A stretch of DNA of 64,000 bases from Roseibacillus sp. (GTDB taxonomy: Bacteria > Verrucomicrobiota > Verrucomicrobiia > Verrucomicrobiales > Akkermansiaceae). The stretch spans positions 1 to 64,000 of the forward strand of contig JAQWTV010000123.1 of the NCBI GenBank assembly GCA_029242545.1. The letters are read 5' to 3'. Made by a program: the position numbers and the translations under genes. The notes under the pieces are model-generated. The model saw only the letters and a list, made by a program, of their open reading frames with translations. It did no database searches and was not told where the DNA came from. Positions 16,499 to 23,732 of the stretch are shown one piece after another (the stretch's first letter is position 1; the number at the start of each line of letters is the position of its first letter).

Positions 16499-17395
16499 TC
16501 ATTCCTCGCCACTCACGTCTTGCTCTATTTTTGCGACCTGATCTAGGACTCCGTTGATGAAGCTGGGGGAGTCGGTAGTGCCAAAAGCGCGAGCTAACTC
16601 AATCGCTTCATTAATGGCCACAGCATTGGGGATACTCGGATCAAAGAGGAGTTCATAGCCTCCAAGTCGAAGGATCGCCCGGTCGACGCGATCGAGGCGG
16701 TCGGGGGAATAGTTGTCGATGACTGTAGCTAGTTCCTTATCTACTTTTTCAAGATGGCCGCGGAGATTTCCGTAGTAGAGCTCAATGGAACTTGAGGTTT
16801 GAGCAAGCTCCTTTTCCGCCCTCGCGACAGCCCTCAGTTCGGGTAATTCGGTGAACTCGTTGCCGAGGGCGAGCGAAAGTCGACTGAAAAGAGGGGCAAT
16901 TCGGTTCTTTAATTGCACGGCCAGCTCTTGGGCCTCTCTCAAAGCTGGAAGCGTAGGTGTTGATCCGGTTGCGGCGTCCGCTGCAGCAATTGAAGCGCGG
17001 TTGCTTTGATGAGCCCCACTCATGCTTTCGCGTAAGCGAGCGCTTTCCCTGTTCCCATTGAGTTCCCTGCGAATGCCCTCGAGATGCTCCTGCAGGCGCT
17101 CCTCAGCCTCTCTCCATTCCTTGAGGTGTGGTTCAATGTCGTCTGAAGGGTCCGGGCTCCCAATGAGGTCCAAGGGGCCAAGGATGTGGTCGAAGGACTC
17201 AAGGTGTTTGTCCCGTCCCTGCTGCAGATGTAAGATCGCCTTCGCTCGAGCCTTGGTGGACTTGTCCCGCAATGATTCGAGAAGCAGGTGCAAGATTGAG
17301 GGATCGAGACTCTCAGGGAGAGGCTCAGAGGGTTGCAACGCATACAGAAATTGTACCACTGCCTCGCGCATGCGTCGCCGTGGAGTATCAGGCAT
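16499..17395 (-). CDS. nusB: Transcription antitermination factor NusB, enlarged
   Basis: About 298 residues from ATG at 17395, which overlaps ribH by 8 bp; an upstream ATG at 17446 would overlap by 59 bp. The NusB fold is split: helix 1 (RRRMREAVVQFLYAL) is at residues 6-20, and the C-terminal core (HLEKVDKELATVIDNYSPDRLDRVDRAILRLGGYELL..., VAINEAIELARAFGTTDSPSFINGVLD) is at about 213-290. Ordinary NusB is about 140 residues, so some 130 extra residues, charged and predicted helical with a Ser/Ala-rich break near 140-165, sit between them. NusB binds boxA RNA with NusE in rRNA antitermination. Gene order ribBA-ribH-nusB is common in bacteria. Confidence 0.88.
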   Translation of the reverse strand: MPDTPRRRMREAVVQFLYALQPSEPLPESLDPSILHLLLESLRDKSTKARAKAILHLQQGRDKHLESFDHILGPLDLIGSPDPSDDIEPHLKEWREAEERLQEHLEGIRRELNGNRESARLRESMSGAHQSNRASIAAADAATGSTPTLPALREAQELAVQLKNRIAPLFSRLSLALGNEFTELPELRAVARAEKELAQTSSSIELYYGNLRGHLEKVDKELATVIDNYSPDRLDRVDRAILRLGGYELLFDPSIPNAVAINEAIELARAFGTTDSPSFINGVLDQVAKIEQDVSGEE

Positions 17396-17897
17396 TCTTA
17401 GGTTGGAATCGGAGGACTCCCTTACTGTCGAGTTCTGAGAAGACATCGATCATCGAGGCTGCGGTTCGAGCGGCTTCTATACCGCGATTCATCTTATCTC
17501 CAATGCAGCGCATATGGGCCTGAGCTTCGTCTTCAACAAGGAGGACTTCGTGGATTACCGGGGTTCGGTATTCGAGAGCGAGCTGCTGTAGGGCGTCCGT
17601 GACGTTACGGGCAACAAGGTCTGCATGTGAGGTGTCGCCTCTGATAATGACGCCAAGAGCAATCACGCAGATGGGTTTCTCAAGTTCGAGGAGGGCTTTG
17701 ATAGCTACCGGGATTTCAAAGGCGCCGGGGACTCTGACCAGGTCGACTCGGGCTTCCGGAAGATACTCACTGAGTTCACTGATGACATGCTCTACCAAGC
17801 TATCGCTGTATGTCTCGTTGTATTTCGATGCAACGATAGCGAGCTTTCCCGCCTTGGTCTGGAGGATGCGGGGCTTTCTTGGAAGCGCTTGGGACAT
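17388..17897 (-). CDS. ribH: 6,7-dimethyl-8-ribityllumazine synthase
   Basis: A 169-residue enzyme that condenses 3,4-dihydroxy-2-butanone 4-phosphate with the ribityl-aminopyrimidine to form lumazine, the penultimate riboflavin step. Family motifs are intact: IVASKYNETYSDSLVEH, VRVPGAFEIPVAIKAL, VIALGVIIRGDTSHADLV with the catalytic histidine, and a downstream segment IHEVLLVEDEAQAHMRC in which the usual 'GVLT...EQA..R' reads EVLLVEDEAQAHMR. The C-terminal tail beyond RTAASMIDVF is about 15 residues longer than in short family members. It is between ribBA and nusB on the same strand. Confidence 0.95.
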   Translation of the reverse strand: MSQALPRKPRILQTKAGKLAIVASKYNETYSDSLVEHVISELSEYLPEARVDLVRVPGAFEIPVAIKALLELEKPICVIALGVIIRGDTSHADLVARNVTDALQQLALEYRTPVIHEVLLVEDEAQAHMRCIGDKMNRGIEAARTAASMIDVFSELDSKGVLRFQPKNA

Positions 17898-17947
17898 TGT
17901 ATCTGGTATCGGCTGGGAGCTCTTTTCAGGTGCGACGAAAGCTGCTT

Positions 17948-19147
17948 CTACAGGTGATGTCCAAGCTTATCACGCTTGGTATCCAGATAGCGCTTGTTAT
18001 GTGGATTCGCCTCGGAGCGAATGGGGACCTGATCGGTAATCTCTAGGCCGTATCCTTCAAGGCCCACAACCTTCTTAGGGTTGTTGGTGAGCAGCCTCAT
18101 CTTGCGTATCCCAAGATGATGCAAGATCTGCGCACCCACCCCATAGTGGCGGAGGTCCGAAGCAAAGCCCAGTTTTTCATTCGCCTCAACGGTGTCCAAC
18201 CCTTCTTCTTGGAGCTTGTAGGCATGGATTTTCGCTCCCAGTCCTATGCCTCGTCCCTCCTGACGGAGGTAGAGCAGGACACCGTCTTCCTCTGCTATGC
18301 GAGCAAGGGCGGTGTGGAGCTGGCTTCCGCAGTCACAGCGCCGTGATGTGAAGACGTCCCCGGTAAGGCACTCAGAGTGCACTCGGACAAGAATGGATTT
18401 GCTGGGGTCGATCTCTCCCCGGGTAAGTGCGAGATGATGAGATCCGTCGGTGAGGATGCGGTAGAGATGGCAGGAAAAATTGCCGTAGTCTGTGGGGAGG
18501 TCGATCGTTTCCTCAAACTCGACAAGGCGTTCGGTGCGGCGGCGATACTCAATGATCTGGGCAATTGTGCATGCTTTGAGATCGTGCTGCTTCTGATACT
18601 CCCCGAGGTCACCAACCCGAGCCATCGTGCCATCCTCGTGCATGATCTCGCAGAGTAGTCCAGCAGGTGGAAGTTCTGCGATCCGAGCAAGATCGACCGC
18701 AGCTTCGGTATGGCCGGCCCGGCGGAGAACGCCGTCATCTGCCGCCTGTAGCGGAAAGACATGACCCGGTTGAACAAAGCTCTCAGAGGTGGCGCCTTCG
18801 TCTGCCAAGAGGGAAATTGTCCTCGATCGGTCTGCAGCGGAAATTCCTGTGGTAATCCCATCCGCAGCATCCACTGATACAGTGAAAGCAGTTCGGTGCT
18901 CTTCCCTGTTTCTTCGGGACATCGGCGGAAGAGTGAGGCTTTCCACACGCGCCCGGGTCAGGGGAGCGCAGATCAGTCCACGGCCATGAGTGGCCATAAA
19001 TGCAATGGTTTCTGGTGTAGAGAGAGATGCTGCACCTATCAGGTCAGCCTCGTTTTCTCGATCAGGATCGTCAGATACGATCACAAGGCGGCCGAGGGCA
19101 ATATCGGCTACAATTTCCTCAACTGGGCTGAACTTGAGTGCGGACAT
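17948..19147 (-). CDS. ribBA: Bifunctional DHBP synthase / GTP cyclohydrolase II
   Basis: A 399-residue two-domain enzyme supplying both riboflavin precursors. Residues 1-205 are the RibB part: DDPDRENEADL, MATHGRGLICAPL, GITTGISAADR, FVQPGHVFPL and GHTEAAVDLA, CEIMHEDGTMA. Residues 206-399 are the RibA part: VRVHSECLTGDVFTSRRCDCGSQL with three cysteines for zinc, YLRQEGRGIGL, LRHYGVGAQIL and a final TNNPKKV. All catalytic motifs look intact. No FMN riboswitch-like element was seen in the 256 bp upstream. First gene of a ribBA-ribH-nusB operon (gap to ribH 50 bp). Confidence 0.96.
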   Translation of the reverse strand: MSALKFSPVEEIVADIALGRLVIVSDDPDRENEADLIGAASLSTPETIAFMATHGRGLICAPLTRARVESLTLPPMSRRNREEHRTAFTVSVDAADGITTGISAADRSRTISLLADEGATSESFVQPGHVFPLQAADDGVLRRAGHTEAAVDLARIAELPPAGLLCEIMHEDGTMARVGDLGEYQKQHDLKACTIAQIIEYRRRTERLVEFEETIDLPTDYGNFSCHLYRILTDGSHHLALTRGEIDPSKSILVRVHSECLTGDVFTSRRCDCGSQLHTALARIAEEDGVLLYLRQEGRGIGLGAKIHAYKLQEEGLDTVEANEKLGFASDLRHYGVGAQILHHLGIRKMRLLTNNPKKVVGLEGYGLEITDQVPIRSEANPHNKRYLDTKRDKLGHHL

Positions 19148-19325
19148 GGCCTGTTTCGTCTAGTTAAGAATTGGAGAGGCTACTTTCTGCCTGTGGGTCT
19201 ACTTCAGATTCGGGGAATTAAAAGGTATACAAGAAAAAGAACCGATATTCTTCCACGGAATCTTCAGATCAAGGTATCGGACGGGAGGTTCCTGAGGAGT
19301 CTAATCGACGCACGAGGAGGAGGTT

Positions 19326-19360
19326 ATTAGCCTCCAATATAAAAATTAGCCTAGGCTAAT
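19326..19360. promoter_or_regulatory. Candidate metal-responsive operator: ATTAGCCT half-site plus 16-bp perfect palindrome
   Basis: ATTAGCCTAGGCTAAT at 19345-19360 is a perfect palindrome built from two ATTAGCCT half-sites. A third direct copy of ATTAGCCT lies at 19326-19333, 19 bp upstream (nearly two helical turns). A TATAAA hexamer at 19338-19343 falls between them, so bound protein would cover a possible -10 region. The location, just before the metal transporter operon and between it and divergent ribBA, and the style (inverted repeat like the TTAGG.TAGCCTAA.C sites of DtxR proteins) suggest the operator of the DtxR-like domain encoded in the third gene. Recognition by that protein is inference. 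Confidence 0.6.
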
Positions 19361-19403
19361 TTCACTTTGCCTTTTTCCGGTGTATGGCGCACGATCAGAG
19401 GAG

Positions 19404-20387
19404 ATGACTCATTGGGTGAACCGAAGTTTGGCCCTGATCTTATCTCTCTTTCTCGGGAGTTGTAAGGAAGCGCTGGATGTTTCGGGGAAACCCCCGGCGC
19501 CTGGCTCATATCGAATTACGGCCACTACAGGCATGGTTGCCGATCTGGTCCGGCAGGTAGCGGGCGAGCGCGCGCAGGTTGATGGTATTATAGCCGAGGG
19601 TGTTGACCCGCACTTGTATGCGGCCACTACGAGCGACGTTAAGGCCGTGCGGAATGGAGATGTGATATTCTACAATGGATTGAACCTTGAGGGGAAGATG
19701 ACCGCGGTTATCGCGAAGATGGCCGAAAGTAAACCCGTCTGCGCCGTTGCGGAGGCCTTTGAGGGCTTCGATGAATATGCGATTAAGGCTACGGGTGATC
19801 AGATCGATCCCCATATATGGATGGATGTATCTGGCTGGATGAGGGCGTTGGGTGCTGTTGTGAAAACTCTCAATTCTTATGATCCCTCTTTCGAGTCTCA
19901 TTACGCTAAGAGGGCCGATTCCTATCTGGCGATTTTGGGGAGACTTGACGAGTATGTGAGAGAGGTGGTGCAGACTATTCCGCTGGAGCAGCGGGTGCTC
20001 GTGACAGCTCATGATGCCTTTGGATATATGGCTCGTGCCTATGGGTTTGAGGTCCGCGGTGTTCAGGGGCTAAGCACAGAGGCTAAGCCTGGACTGAAGG
20101 ACATTGAGGTGCTGGTCGACTTCCTTGTGGAGCGTAAAATCCCTGCCGTGTTTGTGGAGAGCTCGGTCTCCCGCAAGAGCGTGGAAGCCCTTATCGAGGG
20201 AGCCAGGGCTCAAGGACACAGGGTAGTGATTGGAGGACAGCTTTTCTCAGATTCCATGGGACCAGGAGGAACCTATGAGGGAACTTATGTGGGAATGATG
20301 GATCACAATGTCAACACGATCGCCAGTGCGCTAGGGGGCGCAGTTCCAGATGGAGGATTCCGGGAGTGGTCAGAAAGTAAGCCATGA
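19404..20387 (+). CDS. Metal ABC transporter substrate-binding lipoprotein (TroA/YtgA-like)
   Basis: About 327 residues from ATG at 19404, which gives a clean lipoprotein signal (MTHWVNRSLALILSLFLGSC); a GTG at 19380 would add eight residues. It is a cluster A-I binding protein for Mn, Zn or Fe: ATTGMVADLVRQVAG at the mature start, metal-ligand candidates in GVDPHLYAAT, DPHIWMDV, GLSTEAKPG (Glu in place of the third His, common in manganese binders) and the Asp/Glu near FVESSVS; VTAHDAFGYMARAYG is the standard central motif. No His-rich loop is present, unlike zinc-specific ZnuA. It overlaps the ATPase gene by 4 bp. It delivers metal to the downstream ABC importer. Confidence 0.93.
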   Translation: MTHWVNRSLALILSLFLGSCKEALDVSGKPPAPGSYRITATTGMVADLVRQVAGERAQVDGIIAEGVDPHLYAATTSDVKAVRNGDVIFYNGLNLEGKMTAVIAKMAESKPVCAVAEAFEGFDEYAIKATGDQIDPHIWMDVSGWMRALGAVVKTLNSYDPSFESHYAKRADSYLAILGRLDEYVREVVQTIPLEQRVLVTAHDAFGYMARAYGFEVRGVQGLSTEAKPGLKDIEVLVDFLVERKIPAVFVESSVSRKSVEALIEGARAQGHRVVIGGQLFSDSMGPGGTYEGTYVGMMDHNVNTIASALGGAVPDGGFREWSESKP

Positions 20388-21199
20388 AATCCTTTGTCGA
20401 CGACCGCGAGGCACCCACCGATGGACGCCCGGAGCATCCGGATAATATTCCCCTTTCGATCCATGACCTTACGGTAGCCTATGGTCGTAAGCCGGTAATC
20501 TGGGATGTGGAGTTGAATATTCCGGAGGGTAAGCTCGTCGGAGTGATTGGTCCCAATGGCGCAGGGAAAAGCACGCTGCTCCGGGCCTGCCAAGACCTGG
20601 TGCCTAAGACCTCTGGGGAGGTTCAGATCTACGGGAAACCCTACAAGGAGCAGCGAAGAATGGTCGGGTATGTTCCTCAGCGGGAGAGTGTGGACTGGGA
20701 TTTTCCTGTGAGTGCGCTGGATGTCGTAGCGATGGGAACTTATGGGACGCTTGGATGGTTTCGTAGAGTAGGAAAAAAGCAGAAGGCAATATCGTTGGAG
20801 TGTTTGGAAAGAGTCGGAATTTCACACCTCGCTGATCGTCAGATCAGTCAACTCTCAGGAGGCCAGCAACAACGAGTGTTTCTGGCGCGTGCTCTCGCAC
20901 AGGATGCGAGGCTCTATTTTATGGATGAACCCTTCGCTGCGGTTGATGCGGCGACTGAGCAGGCAATCGTTAGTCTTTTGAGGGGGTTAAACGCTGATGG
21001 GAAAACCTGTCTGGTGGTGCATCATGACCTCGCCTCAGTCACTCAATACTTTGACTGGTTGGTGCTCCTGAACATGCGGGTAGTGGCTTCGGGTCCGACC
21101 GACGAAGTTTTCACACGGGAAAATCTGCAGAAGACCTACGGGGGGAAGCTGAGTCTACTTGATGATGTGGCAGACCGGTTACGCAATGTTGGTAGATAG
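20384..21199 (+). CDS. Metal ABC transporter ATP-binding protein (YtgB/MntB-like)
   Basis: A 271-residue ABC ATPase: Walker A GPNGAGKST (about residues 50-58), Q-loop YVPQRESVDWDFP, signature LSGGQQQRVFLARAL, Walker B LYFMDEPF, switch histidine VVHHD. The 'YVPQR..VDWDFP' segment is characteristic of Mn/Zn/Fe-type importers of the ZnuC/MntB branch. The start codon overlaps the stop of the binding-protein gene (ATGA), and the next gene begins inside its last codons, indicating one operon with translational coupling. It powers metal import across the inner membrane. Confidence 0.95.
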   Translation: MKSFVDDREAPTDGRPEHPDNIPLSIHDLTVAYGRKPVIWDVELNIPEGKLVGVIGPNGAGKSTLLRACQDLVPKTSGEVQIYGKPYKEQRRMVGYVPQRESVDWDFPVSALDVVAMGTYGTLGWFRRVGKKQKAISLECLERVGISHLADRQISQLSGGQQQRVFLARALAQDARLYFMDEPFAAVDAATEQAIVSLLRGLNADGKTCLVVHHDLASVTQYFDWLVLLNMRVVASGPTDEVFTRENLQKTYGGKLSLLDDVADRLRNVGR

Positions 21200-22634
21200 G
21201 AGAAAGAGGGGGCTTGCCGTTCTTATGGTGCTCGTGATTTTGACGCTCGCTGGGGGGGCGGCGGAAGCAGCTTGGCCGGTGGCTGAAGTAAAAGGTGATG
21301 TATGGAAACTCGTGACTCTTCAATCGTATAACTCCCGACTTGTTATTCTATCAACAACCCTGCTGGGAGCTACCTCGGGTTTAATCGGGGTGTTCCTGCT
21401 GCTGCGAAAACGTTCCTTGATGGGTGATGCGCTTTCTCATGCGACCTACCCAGGTATTGGCTTGGCGTTCCTCTTGATGACATCTCTGGGGGGGGAAGGG
21501 AAATGGTTGCCGGGTCTTCTTCTGGGCGCATCGGTAAGTGGAGTGTTAGGGGTGGTCATTGTTTCAGCAATCAGGCGGACCACCCCGCTCAAGGATGACG
21601 CAGCGATGGGGATCGTTCTGGGAGTGTTTTTTGGGGCTGGCGCGGCTATCATGAAAATGGTCAGCAATCTTCCGGGGGCTGATGCAGCTGGCTTGGATGG
21701 TTTTGTCTATGGGACGGCTGCATCGCTTATTTTTAGCGACTTCCTGCTGATCCTTGTTGTTGCAGGAGTCGTTTGCGGGGCCGCGATTCTTCTCTTAAAG
21801 GAGTTTACGCTGGTCTGCTTTGATGAAGCTTTCGCGACAAGCCAAGGTTGGCCTGCGCTGCGACTGGATCTGACCATGCTCGCCTTGGTAACCGCAGTGA
21901 CGGTGGTAGGGCTTCAGGCCGTTGGACTGGTGCTGATCATCGCCTTCCTGATCATACCCGCAGCGGCAGCACGGTTCTGGACTCATAAGCTACATGTCAT
22001 GCTTTTGCTTTCGGTCATGATTGGTGGTTTTAGCGGATGGGTTGGGTCGGGACTCAGCTCTCTTCTCTTGGATTTTCCAACGGGGGCGGTTATCGTTCTG
22101 GTAGCGGCGGCAATATTCCTCATTAGTATGGTGTTTGGTTTCGCGCGGGGCATCTTGCCACGTGCTGTTCGCCATGCTCTCCTTCGGCGGAAGGTCGGAA
22201 GGCAGCATCTTCTGCGCGCAATCTACGAGCTTCTTGAAAGGCATCAGCTGGATGCTGCCGAACCGGTTAGTAATCTTGCAATAGACTTTGAATCGCTCGC
22301 GGTCCACCGGTCGTGGTCACCTGCGGAGCTCCAGAGTCTCCTGCGCACTGCCCGGGGAGAGGATCATCTTGAGGATGAGGTGCCAGGAAGAGTGCGGCTA
22401 TCCGAGTCAGGATTCGGGGAGGCATCGCGAGTGACCAGAAATCACAGGCTTTGGGAGCTCTACCTGATACGTTATGCAGATATTGCTCCGTCTCACGTCG
22501 ACCGGGATGCTGATCTGGTTGAGCACGTTCTCGATGCTGACATCGTGCGCCAGCTTGAATTGGAGCTTAAGGGTCGACCAGTGAGAATGTTTGTTCCACC
22601 GAGCCCTCACCTTATCGATCAATCAGCAGGGTGA
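21162..22634 (+). CDS. Metal ABC transporter permease fused to a DtxR-like metal-dependent repressor
   Basis: About 490 residues; ATG at 21162 or 21186 are both possible, overlapping the ATPase gene. Residues about 55-335 are an ABC-3 permease with eight or nine membrane segments (GVFLLLRKRSLMGDALSHATYPGIGLAFL, the usual permease start; VGLVLIIAFLIIPAAAARFW). After RGILPRAVRHALLRRK a soluble part of about 150 residues begins: a winged helix (HLLRAIYELLERHQ ... VRLSESGFGEASRVTRNHRLWELYLI) and the metal-binding dimerisation helix (SHVDRDADLVEHVLDADIV). NHRLWE and ADLVEH align with ligand-bearing NH/E and EH motifs of DtxR/MntR, with Asp where DtxR has Cys102. This matches Chlamydia YtgCR, whose repressor half is released by cleavage. 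Confidence 0.9.
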   Translation: MMWQTGYAMLVDRRKRGLAVLMVLVILTLAGGAAEAAWPVAEVKGDVWKLVTLQSYNSRLVILSTTLLGATSGLIGVFLLLRKRSLMGDALSHATYPGIGLAFLLMTSLGGEGKWLPGLLLGASVSGVLGVVIVSAIRRTTPLKDDAAMGIVLGVFFGAGAAIMKMVSNLPGADAAGLDGFVYGTAASLIFSDFLLILVVAGVVCGAAILLLKEFTLVCFDEAFATSQGWPALRLDLTMLALVTAVTVVGLQAVGLVLIIAFLIIPAAAARFWTHKLHVMLLLSVMIGGFSGWVGSGLSSLLLDFPTGAVIVLVAAAIFLISMVFGFARGILPRAVRHALLRRKVGRQHLLRAIYELLERHQLDAAEPVSNLAIDFESLAVHRSWSPAELQSLLRTARGEDHLEDEVPGRVRLSESGFGEASRVTRNHRLWELYLIRYADIAPSHVDRDADLVEHVLDADIVRQLELELKGRPVRMFVPPSPHLIDQSAG

Positions 22635-22646
22635 TTACAGTGAGTA

Positions 22647-23591
22647 ATGGAATTTAATTGGGATAGCTTGGATACGTGGACCGTAGTGATCGGGGGTCTC
22701 AGTGCGGTGGCGGCAGCCATGCCCGGGTGCTTTTTAGTCCTTCGCCGGATGAGCATGATGGGCGATGCCATCAGCCATGCAATTCTCCCTGGAATTGCGA
22801 TGGCGTTTTTGCTGACCCACACCCGGATCACCGCCATCATGTTTATTGGGGCGGCTTGCGCTGGGCTTCTTACCGCGGCATTTACCCAGTGCATTAGTAA
22901 ATATGGGAAGGTAGACCGGGGCGCCGCGATGGGCATTGTTTTCACGACTCTCTTCGCGATCGGTCTTATTCTTATTCGGCAGTCCGCTAAGCATGTGGAG
23001 TTGGATCCCGGATGCGTCCTTTACGGATCGCTGGAGTATAGCGTTATCGATGTAGTGCAGATTGGCGCGCTCGAGGTCCCCCGGGCCGTGATCAGCATAG
23101 GGTCAGTAATGTGCATCAATGTTCTCTTTATTGTGCTTCTCTACAAGGAGTTGGCTGCGTCGTCTTTCGATCCATCTCTAGCCAATACTCTCGGGTTCAA
23201 CTCCGGGCTGATCCATTATTTGCTCATGATGGTGGTAGCGGTAACGACCGTGGCTGCTTTCGAGTCGCTGGGCAGTATCATTGTAATCGCAATGTTGATT
23301 GTGCCGCCGGCCACGGCCTTTCTGCTCACAAAAAACCTCGCACATATGCTTGTTTTGAGCGCTGTGGTTGGGCTTCTTTCCGCTTTTCTAGGTCATTTGG
23401 GAGCTATGGCAATCCCCCCGGTATTCGGGCTCGAGGCTACGGTGAGCTCTGGGATGATGGCGGTCGCTGCAGGTGCTCTATTCTTTTCTGCTTGGCTCTT
23501 TTCACCGAGTCAGGGATTGTTTCTCCGCCTCGGGGAGAGGAGGGAGCATGCTGGGAGGCCATTGCCCCCAACTGCTGGCGAGGGCTCCTAA
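22647..23591 (+). CDS. Metal ABC transporter permease (second subunit, YtgD/MntD-like)
   Basis: A 314-residue ABC-3 family permease with about nine membrane segments: AAMPGCFLVLRRMSMMGDAISHAILPGIAMAFLL at the start, LDPGCVLYGSLEY in the middle, and ESLGSIIVIAMLIVPPATAFLLT near residue 205. It has no regulatory extension, unlike its neighbour, and would form the heterodimeric channel with it. It lies 12 bp downstream on the same strand, ending the operon of binding protein, ATPase, permease-repressor and permease. The C-terminal 25 residues are polar and cytoplasmic. Confidence 0.93.
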   Translation: MEFNWDSLDTWTVVIGGLSAVAAAMPGCFLVLRRMSMMGDAISHAILPGIAMAFLLTHTRITAIMFIGAACAGLLTAAFTQCISKYGKVDRGAAMGIVFTTLFAIGLILIRQSAKHVELDPGCVLYGSLEYSVIDVVQIGALEVPRAVISIGSVMCINVLFIVLLYKELAASSFDPSLANTLGFNSGLIHYLLMMVVAVTTVAAFESLGSIIVIAMLIVPPATAFLLTKNLAHMLVLSAVVGLLSAFLGHLGAMAIPPVFGLEATVSSGMMAVAAGALFFSAWLFSPSQGLFLRLGERREHAGRPLPPTAGEGS

Positions 23592-23732
23592 CAGTTTGGG
23601 TGCTGGCCCGCCCTTCGACGGTCCCAATACTTTGCAACAATGGTTGCACGAAGTCTGGGGGCTGTGATATCATGGCATTCTGCCGGGTGCTCCGTTAGCA
23701 GCGAATCCCCGGGGCGCCAGTTACCACACGTC

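Noticed and set aside
19148-19403. FMN riboswitch upstream of ribBA
   Set aside because: The 256 bp between ribBA and the metal operon lack the conserved stem sequences of the RFN element on the ribBA strand; only the ATTAGCCT palindrome stands out.
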